From Tillus elongatus (Eukaryota; Arthropoda; Insecta; Coleoptera; Cleridae), in the NCBI GenBank assembly GCA_964006375.1, contig OZ023270.1:51881120-51945119 (forward strand): 64,000 nt of DNA. Reading direction: 5' to 3'. Position numbers and translations under genes: made by a program. Every line of letters begins with the position of its first letter. The first letter of the stretch is position 1. Shown one piece after another: positions 34,398 through 47,677 of the stretch. The notes beneath the pieces were generated by a model. That model did no database searches and had not been told where the DNA came from. It saw only the letters and a list, made by a program, of their open reading frames with translations.

Positions 34398-34620
34398 CAC
34401 ACCGATAACTCAAAAAATAATTGGCCGATTTTGATAAAATTTGGCATGTACCTTCCTTTTGTAAGTGGCTTGGATAAGTTCGTTAGTCAGGAAAATCGGA
34501 CGAGGTTTTCCGGGAAAATTTTGAGTTTTCATTCGAAAAAAAATTTTATCTCGAAAAATAAAAAAGCTATGATAACCAAATTTGGTGGGTAGGTTTATGA
34601 TATAAAAAGTAAACTATACA
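34327..34620 (+). repeat. AT-core repeat, copy 2, right half
   Basis: (AT)n to ~34393, then cacaccgataactcaaaaaat, ggccgattttgataaaatttgg and aagtggcttggataagttcg. This is the right module shared with copies at 46.4 and 63.5 kb. Confidence 0.8.
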
Positions 34621-34894
34621 CAAAAATTCAGATTTCTATGTTACAAGAAAAAAAAGTTATAATAAAATATTTGGTGCCAGATTATTTCTATGAAAATTCA
34701 CTACCATAACGCACTTGCTGCGTCTTTGAGTTTTTGTAATTGTTATTTTCAGCATTTCTACATAGCATACTGCAAAATTTTAAATGCGAATTAGGAAAAT
34801 TAGGATTTTTTTCGTTGTTTATTAAAATAGACCCATAATGTTATACATTTTTGAGAAGCGTGTGAAAATGCAAATTAATTTCTTGACGAATATA

Positions 34895-35220
34895 CAGGTG
34901 TCCCATTTAAAAAAGCGAACATTGGTCAATATTTCAAAAACAGTAATATTTAGAAAAAACTAACTAAGGCTAGATTCTACGTAAAACATTCTAAAAGGAA
35001 TCGTTTTATCTTTTTGACAAGTTGTCTGACCACTGAAATACAATGGGTACCTGAAAATGTAATATTCTCAATATCGCCCTGTAGCTCGGAAACTAAGAGG
35101 GCTGTGACAATTTTGTTTGCAGCGTCTTTCGTTTCACGAAAAAGTAGCCCAGGTTCGCGAAAACTCCACTTTACTAATAACTGAGATACCCAGCAATTGC
35201 AACCAAAATGGGACAACCTG
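34895..35220. mobile_element. 326-bp MITE, mariner/Tc1-type ends
   Basis: Starts CAGGTGTCCCATTT and ends aaaatgggacaacctg, inverted, with TA on both sides (34893-34894 and 35221-35222). No transposase coding. A partial copy lies at 32709-32800. Confidence 0.75.
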
Positions 35221-35222
35221 TA

Positions 35223-35943
<721 letters not shown>

Positions 35944-36600
35944 TTCTATTATGTTTCATACAAATTTGAAATTATTAGCAAATATAAACAAACCAACAAT
36001 TGTACTTACTATTGTCATGATGACTATGAACATTATCCAGAACTCTTCTGGCAGATGAGCATCACAGAAAAAAATTCTAGTTGCTTAAAGTTTTGTTCTT
36101 TGGTCTTAAATACATTATGGTACAAAAAAATATAATACAAAAAGGAAAGTTTCAGGTTTAATCAGAGATGAACAAGTGTGAAAGTGTTTTCTTATAACAA
36201 CAGTAGTTAGTGCACCAAACTCTTTAATTAATTTCTAGAAAACCATTATTTATTGCCGAAACTGAGCTAGTTTGCTCAACTAATTTTGGGACTGCATGGT
36301 GAATGCTGAGATTACATTCAATACCCGGTGATATTCGTGAATACCCAGTAACATGTGTGAATGATGATTACATTTCTTAATTTATGATATTTTATGCCTT
36401 GTGAACACAGTTTGTTGCCTCCAAAGCATCCAAGTTGTTTGCCCCTAGATAATAATGTACCCCAAAGTGTAAAGAGGATACTAGATTTAATTTTTTGCTG
36501 ATAACGCCCTATAATTACATATTTTGGACTGTTTCAAAAACAACTCCCCCTTATTATATAAAAATATACAATTTGTAAAGCCTGAATTCGCCTTTTATTT
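35944..36600. other. No gene seen
   Basis: AT-rich sequence without recognised elements. Confidence 0.5.
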
Positions 36601-36725
36601 TGTGCCCGCTTTGTTCCTATCTAAAAGGCCTTCAGTTTTTAAACTCTATGTATTATATTATTGGCCTCCAAGATCGCCAGATCTTACCATTTCAACCTTT
36701 TATTTGCTGCCCCTTCTCAAGTAAA
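36601..36725 (+). pseudogene. Mariner-like transposase fragment
   Basis: A short frame ends YYWPPRSPDLTISTFYLLP, the signature around the third catalytic Asp of mariner/Tc1-like transposases. Nothing else of the gene is preserved around it. Confidence 0.5.
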
Positions 36726-36739
36726 TGGTGTACTTATTA

Positions 36740-37020
36740 TACCCAATGACAATGAAATATAGAATAGCAAATGACTCACTTAATTATGTTGGGGGAATCC
36801 GTGCACATATGGATAATTTGAGGATTATATGTTTTGAAGTGGTGGAAGCTATAATGATTAGAATTTTAAATTTTAGTTTTTCATTACTATGCACTTTATA
36901 GATTAGATAGAGAATAACAAACAACTACAACTCAATTATTATGTTGAGGCAACCCGTGCAGAATTTAAGATGATTATGTTTTGAAATGATGGCAGCTATA
37001 TTGATTAGAATTTTAAGTTT
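36740..37020. repeat. Diverged direct repeat, ~150 bp period
   Basis: Segments near 36755-36875 and 36900-37020 share 'aattatgttg.gg.aa.ccgtgca', 'ttatgttttgaa.tg.tg' and 'gattagaattttaa'. An old duplication adjoining the transposase fragment. Confidence 0.55.
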
Positions 37021-37780
37021 ACATATATCCAGATGGTCCGTAATTGTATGTCGCAAAGTGCATCACGGCAATTAGCATGAAAAAATATGAACCTTTTCTT
37101 AATGCAACTTTGATCAGTTCAGCCTATTTACAGAGATACGGCTCTGGAAAATACTTTAAAAAAAAATTAGAAATGTTATGATAACTCTGAAGTGGTTCCG
37201 AATAAGAACTTGAAATCTCCAGGTGTAATAAAGGTCACTGGGAGGCTCAATTTAATAGTATTATCAAAAAAATAAAACGCCCGGTGGTTGTGATATCATG
37301 TTTAGATCAAAAAAATTATAAATTGCGCTTTTTGTGATTTATATATATTTTTTGAAACAAGTAGTCTATTGGCCACAAAAAAGGGCTCTTGTTATTGTTT
37401 TGTATGAGGTGTAATTTTCGAGATAACTGCAGTTTATGGTATCTGTGCAATTTCTTCCCGATAAGGTAACGGAACACATCAAATGAAAAACATAGATCAC
37501 ATAGTACCCTCAAAAATTTGATACCTCACATTGTTAAATTTTTGAATGAAAGTCATTTACACAGTGGAAAATAAGATATTCAAAACAATAATCAGAACAT
37601 AATGAATAAGATACGATTATTTCCCGTAAATAAATTGTATCCACAAATAGGTACTAATCAATAATCCAGAACAATCCGGTGTATGTCATTGTCAAATGAA
37701 CTTTTTTTTTCGGACATAAACAGCTAAAGTCATTAGCCCTGAACGTTATTCTTAATAACATAAATCACTTTTCAAAGTTA
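37021..37780. other. No gene seen
   Basis: AT-rich. The part just before 37786 may be the 5' end of the next transposon, but no inverted terminus was found. Confidence 0.45.
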
Positions 37781-37785
37781 ATTAA

Positions 37786-38515
37786 GCATGGCACATTTAA
37801 GTGAAACCCAGCGTGTAGAAATTTTAATTCTTGTTGGATGCAGTGACGAAACTAGAACACAGCAAGAAGCAAGATAGACATCAGGCAATCCACTGTGAGT
37901 AAAATCTAGAAGAAATTCAGAGAAACTGGACATGTTAAACACATGCAAAGTGCAGGGCGTCCTAAGAAAATTGATGAAGACGTAATACTTGATATTTTAT
38001 TAAGTGTGGGTGAGAGGCCTCATGTTGCATCTCGATCAAGTGCAGCAGACTATGAATTTTCTCAGCAGTCAGTATTATGTGCATTAAAATTAGAAAATTA
38101 CCATCCTTACAAAATACAGCTGCTGGCCGAACGTAATGAAGATGGCCCTGACCGACAAATACATTTTTGTGAAATAATGCAAGATTTATGAAACCGCAAT
38201 CCAAACTTTATTCGCCAAATTCTTTTATCAGGCGAAGAATCATTTTGCCTAAATGGAACAGTGAATAAACAAGTATTGGAGTAGAGAGAATCCTCACTGG
38301 ATGACTGAAGCACGTACGCAACAGCCTGGTAAGCTTAACATGTTGGCAGGAATAGTCCACTGTAGCATCATAGGTTATTTCTTATTGCTGCAAGTTTTCC
38401 AAGTGAAGATCATTTACCCAGTGGTGATATTTGGTTTCAGCAAGACAGTGCACCTCCACACTTTGCACGTCCTCTTCGCCAGTTTTTAAATGGCTGCTTT
38501 CCTGGCAAGTGAATT
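37786..38515 (+). pseudogene. Mariner/Tc1-like transposase remnant
   Basis: Opens with MAHLSETQRVEILILVG and TRTQQEAR, a helix-turn-helix start common in insect transposases of this group. A GRPKKIDEDVILDILLS hook follows, then YHPYKIQLLAERNEDG. The region of the first catalytic Asp reads LLSGEESFCLNG, with Gly in place of the Asp. WMTEARTQQPGKLNMLAGIV and a frame-shifted QQDSAPPHFARPLRQFLNG-like end follow. Stops near 37875, 38190 and 38285 break it. Termini not located. Confidence 0.75.
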
Positions 38516-38689
38516 GTTAGGCGGGCACCAGTGAGTGCCTCCAAAAGTGTGGACAGTTGCAAAACAATTGAAATAACTAGAAAACCATGAACGATATAAA
38601 ATTTATTTTCCCTACAAACATGCATTATAATCGATGAAGAATCCAAAAATACAATAATATAAGGGATGTTAGGAAAAAAGATATTTCTT

Positions 38690-39035
<346 letters not shown>

Positions 39036-39765
39036 GTCATTAAAAAAAATAATTCCTGACGTTATATTTGAAACGCAGGAGTGGGAGAAACGTAAATCTT
39101 ATGCAAAAATTTGTCGCTAAAATTGTAATGAATTTATTTCATAATTTTGCCGCTCACTGTATATATTAGATATGCAATATATACATATAAAAATTCCATA
39201 AAGAAAATTGCAAAAAAAAACATCAAAATAGGTGATTACAAATGTTATGAATGCACCCAATTTATTTTTCTTACTTTCTAATGCAGTTTGTTGATATCTC
39301 CAAGTGAACAGTGTTGTTCGCCTATTTAAAATAAGGATATTCTTTCTACTTTAGCCCTTTTCACTCTGCATTATGTACTCAGTGGTGTGATGATGTGGCT
39401 ATCTCACAGTTTTTGCCTGTGCTGGCGGAATCTGTACAACACAGCTCCCTGGGAGTGCTGTTGCAATCCCCTAGTCGTCCGTCTGCTCTTCAGGTTTTTC
39501 ACTCTGCTTAGTTTTTGTTTATTTGCTTTAAATTTACTTGTGTTCATTTTTTGATCCTATGAGTAGCAAGAGAAAAAGAGGTCCATTCGAACAGGGCCTT
39601 GCGTGTCTCAAGTAAGGCACTTTATAAGGGTTTGTGCATGGGGCACACAGGCGAACGTTACCGGACGCCTATAATGCTGTGACCATTCAGCTCTTGGCAA
39701 GTTATCTTACACTTTAGCTTGGGGTTACTTTTTGGAATGAGATAAGACATGTCTTATTTCGAGAA
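39036..39765. other. No gene recognised
   Basis: Mixed AT-rich and moderately GC sequence. The 39350-39700 part is not AT-extreme but has no long frame. Confidence 0.4.
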
Positions 39766-39810
39766 GGAAATAAAAGATGGTCGATTGTATAAGAGTGCAA
39801 AGAATGCCAG

Positions 39811-40623
39811 TTAAGAAATATTAAAAGGGTGGAAACATACTTCAAGACTAGCTAAAACAATTTTTTCGAATGGAACTCCCAAGCTGTACTGCTTCATTCG
39901 CTCTCTGGTTTTTGCTGTAGTACCCTTACTGGATATACATTCATGCCTGGTCCTGCACCATTCCTTGATATCAGATCTACATTTTAAGCAACTGAAACAT
40001 TCTCCGATCTTCTCCACTCTCTTTACTCCCAAATGGCCTCCACCTGCCCTACCATCTTGGCCACAGAACGACTATTTGCTTCATTATGCGAATTCTACTC
40101 ACTGATTTCCAGTTTCTGGCTAGAAGACCAGCTTTGATATCAATGGAGTCCTACTGGGCCCACTAACTGTTGGTGGCAATGCTTCTATCACTAACTTTAG
40201 ATAAAAGAGGACTTTCTTGGAAAGTGCATTATTTTCGGTCCTCAATTAACCTGTGGGGATCTCATTGGTCAACTGGTTGCACTGTTATCCTTCTGTACAC
40301 TTCGAGATTTAACCATTGTTTCTTTCCGGCATGAATCCTTTAATTTTGGTGGGCAAAGTCTCCTGGATATGGCATCGGCATTATGGTATAATTGTACTGA
40401 AGGAGGCCAAGCCTCCATGACATCTGTCCTGGTATTATTAAACTGAGGAAGCCATCCTAGGGGAGCTTAATCGGTTCTCTGGAGGAATTCTTGACCATAA
40501 AGGTATTTGTGAAAATAATCCAAGATCTTGGTAGTGGCTAGAAGTTATTTTCTTGTTATGCAATATTTCTTTTCCATTTTCAACAAGGATTTCCGAAATA
40601 CGCATCAATCTTTTCTTGACCAC
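39811..40623 (-). pseudogene. Gypsy integrase remnant
   Basis: The downstream part contains CFSCLKC, RHECISSKG and RERMKQYSLGVPFEKI, matching the zinc-binding end and the start of the catalytic core of gypsy integrases; compare RGKMMQYISGTPWERV in the intact element at 57.4-59 kb. The upstream open frame (40623-40438) is probably the linker before it. The catalytic triad is not preserved in frame. Confidence 0.6.
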
Positions 40624-40689
40624 CCTGTTCCTACAATATAATACCTCCTATGTCAAAATTAACGTCGCATGTCTACAATAAACCTTAAA

Positions 40690-40985
40690 CCTGTCAGAGG
40701 GTATGTCAAATTTTAGGGTGAACAGAGAGCCTCTTTCAGTGTCTCAAATGCTTTTTGACAATCATTTGTCCAAATGAATGTGTCTTTTCTTCTGCAGTTT
40801 ATGCAAGGGTTTGGCAATGCCAGCAAAACCCTTTATAAAATGTCGGTAATAACTGCAAATATTCAGAACACTTGGCAGCTGAGGTATATTGGATTGAGTG
40901 AAGCAACACTCTCTTCTGAGTCGATTTTCTTTCTGAGAAGTTTTCTAGCGCTTTATTTACGAATATGTAATGTTTAATTTGGTAT
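40690..40985 (-). pseudogene. Gypsy RT C-terminus/RNase H start, remnant
   Basis: Stop-interrupted minus-strand reading gives a YYRHFIKGFAGIAKPLHKL-like block, counterpart of YYRRFVKYFSSIAKPLHSL in the young gypsy of this window. It confirms family membership and order. Confidence 0.65.
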
Positions 40986-41089
40986 TTTATTTCTTATAAT
41001 ATTTTACTGTTAACAGGACTTCTTAGGGGTGTGATTTGGTAAGCAAAGAAACTGCCTTTGACAGAAATGGACAATATTATTTATTTATT

Positions 41090-42520
41090 TTATTTATTTA
41101 TTGAATAAAGCCCAACAGTATACAACCAGTCACAGGCTCACTAATTTAGTTAGTACATTAAAATACAATTAGAGAAATAAACAAAACAATTTATAATGCT
41201 AATGAAATAAAACAAAATAAAAATAATAACTAATATGTCAGTCCGCAACTAATATCAGACAAGACAACAATAATAAACACAAAAGGAACACTGAACCACA
41301 CTAAATTAATCCAAAGTGAAACCAAATCCCAAACAGTCAGTCAAAATAAATACTATAATAAGATTATATAATAGCTATATCATTATGGAGCAGTAGTTGT
41401 TTCTTAAAAAGTTTTTTAACCAACTGTAAGTCATCACCCAATACATCCAGTCCTCTCTCATGGAAATTGTTGCAGCTGTGACGACCTCTGCTCATCGGTG
41501 ACAAAATGTTAGTCCTACCAAGTGGATGGGCAAACAATCTCTGTGACCTCAATAAAAAACCTCTCGACTAGAGTTATACAGTCAACACTGTTGTGTAGCA
41601 AACCATATAAAAAAAACTCAAACCATTAATTGCTCACCTCAACTCCAGACACTCAAGATTGCATCTGCCGTATATAACAAAATTGTCAATCCCATGTTGA
41701 GGATAGACGCCAGTCTTGACATAGCATAGGTACTTGCCAAGCTTTCTCTGAATTGATTCGAGCAAATCGTTATAAATTGAATAAAATGGGCTCCACACAA
41801 CTGGCATATTCGAGTTGGGGTCGAACAAACACACAGTACAAGCATCTCGAGCAGTCATAATCAGTGCAAGGCTTACTATCAAAAATGACAGCCAGCTCCT
41901 AAACAGTACTAGGTCTACTAAGTAGTGTATTATCCACCCTGTAGTCAAATTGATCAATCTGCAACCCCCTCGAGAAAGATAGAACAGAATCCTTATCAGC
42001 ATTTAGACGAATGACATTTTTATGACACCATTGCTCAAGCCTAAATATATTATCTTGCAGATTTACCTGATCACAGGTTGAAGACACCCTAGTAAAAAGT
42101 TTTAACTCATCTGCGCACAGCAGTGCCTCAACAGATAAGTCATTACAGATGTCAATAATGAAGTTGTTAAACAATAAGGGACCACAATTGGAACCCTGTG
42201 GAACACCAGAGTATTCCACATTATTTAAAGGACGAATAACCAAGATATTCAACAGCCAACATACAATCGGACAAATAACATTTAATTAGGATTATCAAGT
42301 AAGGTGAAAACAATGACTGTTCCAACTTTGAAATTAAAATACCATGATCCAACCTGTCGAAGGCTCTTGAAAAATCAGTATATACAACATCAACCTGAAC
42401 ATTAGAATCGAGAGGTCCAGAGATAAACTGTGTAATGATTGTCAAATAAGTTACAGTTGATCTGCCCTTGATGAAGCCATGCTGATTACAGATCAGTTGA
42501 GCAAGTTTTTTCATTTTTTT
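41090..42520 (-). pseudogene. Jockey-like non-LTR RT, 5'-truncated and broken
   Basis: Segments in order: QHGFIKGRSTVTYL and VVYTDFSRAFDRLDH (motif A); YSGVPQGSNCGPLLFNNFI (motif B) and LLCADELKLF (motif C, with CADE in place of FADD); thumb and C-terminal tail (RSQRLFAHPLGRTN). The 3' end is a (ttta/aataa) simple tail near 41085-41125 after gggctttattcaataaa. Inserted within the old gypsy. Inactive. Confidence 0.8.
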
Positions 42521-42892
42521 TTACCAGAATTTTTTGAAAGTTCCACTGTTAATTTGTCTGCACCAGGATTTGTTCCTCGTCTAAGTTCCTCAATCGCTTT
42601 CGTCTTTGGTCGACTCAAACATGTCATTTGTAACTACTTTAAGGAGAATGTTTCGTTTTTAAGTTTACTTCTACTTTATTTGCCACAAAATACTGCTCTA
42701 GTCTTGAAATAACTGTGTCCCAAAGTAACCCACTTTATATACGTCAATTCTTCCAATTGACATTCAACTTCCGGGTTTGTTACGACTATTAATACAAGTT
42801 AATTAAGCTAATCAAAAATTCTCGTCGCAGATGGGAAGTCGTCGCCAACTTTTAACAATTTATGTAATGTTTGATTTAGTATTTTATTTATT
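42521..42892. other. No clear feature
   Basis: Spacer between the Jockey-like and RTE-like insertions. It is possibly old gypsy sequence but no motif is preserved. Confidence 0.35.
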
Positions 42893-43145
42893 ACCAGCTG
42901 ACCCGACAGACGTTGTCCTGTCCAAATTTTTATATGTGAAACGACATTTGCGCACATAACGAAATAAATCGGAGAAAAAAGCACAAAGTTTTTTCCGAAT
43001 TTTCCAATTTTGCGGGCAACTTTTTCAGTTTTTCTTTCCCTAAAAACCTTATTTGGACATTTTAAACATAAAATTATCCAAATCCGTTCAGTCGTTCTCA
43101 AGTCAAGCGCTCACCAACGAACAGTATTTAATTTTTATTTATATG
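42893..43145 (+). mobile_element. RTE-like 3' end (dispersed repeat)
   Basis: The sequence begins ccagctgacccgacagacgt and ends aaatccgttcagtcgttctcaag...tttatatggata. This framework recurs widely in arthropod genomes as the 3' part of RTE-type elements. There is no coding. Assignment from memory of the pattern, not a search. Confidence 0.45.
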
Positions 43146-43214
43146 GATAATATTACACAGTTGCAGTCTCAGTCTGGGTGGTCCAGGAGTAAAAACTTGT
43201 GTCACTGGACCCAA

Positions 43215-43720
43215 GTATTTTAATTTGAGATTGGCTCTGTGTAGTTTCTTAAACAGTTCTGTGACATTCTTCAGATGATCTTTGAATGACTTTCCTATAA
43301 TAATGACGTCATCTAGATATACGAGCCATGTCTTCCAGTGTAGACCTCTCAGAACTGCCTCCATTAGATGCTCAAACGTAGCTGCGTCGTTACACAACCC
43401 AAACAGCATGACGTTTAACTGTCACTACCAGTAGTAAATGCATTGTTTCCTTTGTCCTTAGGCTCAGTCTTGAGTCGCCAGTAGCCACTGTTCAAATCTA
43501 ATGTTGAAAACAATTTTGTCCCTGACAGTGTATCAAGTGTATTGTCATGTCTGGAAAGCGGATAGCTGTCTTTTTTGGTAACATCATTAAACCGGTGTTA
43601 TTCTATGTAAAACCTGGTGGAGCCATCTTTCTTTTTGACTAACACTACTGCAGGGACTTTGGGGTGGTTCTTTACCTCCTGCTTACTGCTTCTTACTTAG
43701 CATGGTGTCAACTTCGCGCT
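43215..43720 (-). pseudogene. Gypsy RT core remnant
   Basis: Reading down the minus strand: a VKKKDGSTRF-like block, DVTKKDSYPL, FSTLDLNSGYW (motif with the first catalytic Asp), then MLFGLCNDAATFEHLMEAVL and VYLDDVIIIGKSF (YLDD-type motif). One frame change lies near 43410. The open frame ends at 43128 in unrelated sequence after LKLKYLGP. Confidence 0.8.
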
Positions 43721-44400
43721 ATTAGTTAATGCTATCCTTCTCGGTAGTTAGTTGATTGCTACATATGTTACAGTATCAATTCGATGGTCAACTAGGTTTG
43801 TTCTTCCCAAATCGTTTTTATTGGTAACGAAAACGTTACGATATTTTGATAGAAACTTAACCACTGCTTGCTTCTGTATTTAATTTATGTAAGATTTCCT
43901 CTAACATCTGCCAGTACGCCACGTAGATGTTCTGGAATTGGATCACCCGGTGTAGAAGAGGCTGGTTCTTAGTTGTGACAGTGCCGTATGATGGTTATCA
44001 TTGTCTTTTGGTTCTATAATGCCTACCACATGTCCCAAAATATATCCAACTATTTAGCTAATGCTATCCTTCTCGGTAGTTGCTTGATTGTTACAGAGGT
44101 TCCAGTATAAATGCGATGGAGAACTAGGTTTGTTCTTCCCACAAGTAGATAAATAAATAATAAATAGTAATAACAAAATAATAATCCATACTGGGACAAT
44201 ACTTTCACTCTGAGATCTCAGAATGACATCTTCTCTGGCCGTGACTTTTGGAACTGTGAACATTGTTATAATCCAGCTTGACAGCATGACCTTGCAGGAC
44301 ATCCAACCCAAGTATCTGATATGCCAGCACCTATAATTTCCTTACAATTTTTAGCTCGGCGTCACCTTCAGCAAATAAACGTATCTGTTTACCACCAGCT
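43721..44400. repeat. Old gypsy interior with an ~80-bp direct repeat
   Basis: Copies at about 43731-43812 and 44061-44142 share gctatccttctcggtagtt, gattg.tacag and ctaggtttgttcttccca. Function unknown. It lies between protease and RT remnants. Confidence 0.65.
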
Positions 44401-44825
44401 GTGGTCACTTTATGGCCTCTTTTTTTTTACCCGTCACATTCTGGAGGCGCCAGTGTCCAAGAGCATTTGAGCCTTGTCGCCGATGTATCCATCCACGGAG
44501 AGCTGTTGTCAGAATCGTTGACCAGTGAAACAGTTATTGACTCCGGGGTATTGTGGCCAGCTTCCTCCCCGTATTGCATTTAGTTTTTAGGTGTGTTAGT
44601 GTATGATAACCTTGGAGCTCAGCATTCACTTATGTGTGCCACATTGTCACAGTCCCAGCAGCTTATGGCACTTGCACAGGGAGCTTGCGTTGTCTCCTTA
44701 TAAGGCGTAGGCTTCGTCTGCTCTACTATTTTCTTTAGTGGCTGCAAGACCTCTGAGTAATCTGTTTTGTTTTCTTCTTCTGGGAATTGGAGACTACAAA
44801 CTCTCAGTTTACCTTTAGACATTTA
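44401..44825 (-). pseudogene. Gypsy gag zinc knuckle and protease remnants
   Basis: The 44822-44619 frame ends in CWDCDNVAHISEC, a CX2CX4HX4C knuckle. Further downstream (~44500-44440) a stop-free stretch reads YIGDKAQMLLDTGAS with the DTGA aspartic-protease active site. Together they mark the gag-pol junction of the old element. Confidence 0.7.
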
Positions 44826-44900
44826 CTTGGCAGCTTCAAATTCTAGGGAATATCTCCAAGCATCGTTGATTTTTTGTGTCTCACCATTCCCAGAGCCTGT

Positions 44901-45718
44901 TGGATGTCGGTGTGTGTGATGTCTTCGATGGGTTTGCAGTGACAGCTGATTAAACTATTTCACCGATGATGTGTGGTATCAGTCTGGCGACGTCCGCTTT
45001 GCATCACTGTAGACTTCCGTTCAGTTTCTGGCAGTGACTTTTCAGCTGAATTTGATACAACTTGTAAATGCTTTCTTCTTTTTCTTGTTTTTCTTCCGGC
45101 TTATTGGTCTGTGTTTACTAGTGCTTACATCAAATCCGCTAGATGTGCCTCCATATTTGCTGCTGTGCCACGTGTGTTATATTGCATATAGACGAACTCA
45201 AAGCTGGAATACAGTTTATTCTACTCCAAGAACACAATCAGTTATGTCTAACCTCTAACGCTAATATTTCATTCTAAGATACTCCAGACTACTACTTTTT
45301 CAATATCAGATTACCTTTTGCCTTTATTCATCTTCTCCACTGTATAGTCGTTTATTTATAGCGGTGAATGAAGCTTTTAGATATTTCCGCATTCTCACAT
45401 CTATCAAAATCGCCTGTGACGATTTCGAACCGGCTGTTTTTTTGATCACATCATTGTTTTATAAATGTTCATTTATGATCAATATGGGTAAAGTCTACAA
45501 AATAAACTTTCTGTTGGGGCCAGGGAGTGCTTAAATAATAACTTAATATATTGTTTCATAAAGTATTATTTTGGTGGTGTTACAGTGCCAGTCAGTATTT
45601 ATTTCTTTACAGAAAAACCCCAATGCAATATAATACAAACAAATAAGCTGTTTATTTACACAGAAAAATACACATGGTGCAGACTTGAACTCATTAATCT
45701 ACGGATGTTAGAAAATTA
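44901..45718. other. No gene recognised
   Basis: May include decayed gag of the old gypsy (to ~45250). The rest is AT-rich without signal. Confidence 0.35.
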
Positions 45719-45721
45719 GTA

Positions 45722-47302
<1,581 letters not shown>

Positions 47303-47640
47303 ACTAAATAGACATTCTGCAATAATTGGGAAAAAAGAAAAACACAAAAAATGGGAAAAATTATTTAAAACAACTATACTGGCCATATGACCATTTGTGA
47401 CTAAGTATTGTTTGTAAATATCTGCAAACAGTTGTCCACTTCCCTTTTGGGTTTGTAAAAACTAGCTGCACATAAACCCAGGTTCAAAGCCATTGCTGAT
47501 TTTTCAAAATTCTATAGATTGGAGTTTACTCCATAATTTGTAGAATGATACTGTATATACAATGTATTATGAGTATGATGAGTTCTGTTAAGAAAGTTAA
47601 ATTTTATCATACACAAATCCGGACAATTAAAAATTCCATT
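47303..47640. other. No gene seen
   Basis: AT-rich. May contain the 3' UTR of the Jockey-like element that follows. Confidence 0.4.
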
Positions 47641-47677
47641 CTATTGAATTTGGCTGATTTGGTTTGATTATAAGTTA

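Larger units (their letters stand above)
39770..44900 (-). mobile_element. Decayed Ty3/gypsy element with nested insertions
   Basis: Pieces appear in gypsy order on the minus strand: gag knuckle (~44660), protease (~44450), RT (43720-43215), RT end/RNase H (~40980-40690) and integrase (~40600-39810). Jockey-like (41090-42520) and RTE-like (42893-43145) insertions separate RT from RNase H. No LTRs were recognised. A direct repeat (gctatccttctcggtagtt) occurs at 43731 and 44061. Confidence 0.75.

Noticed and set aside
43140..43215. SINE-like A-box sequence (gggtggtccaggagtaa) at the end of the gypsy RT remnant
   Set aside because: No B box, no second copy and no target duplication.
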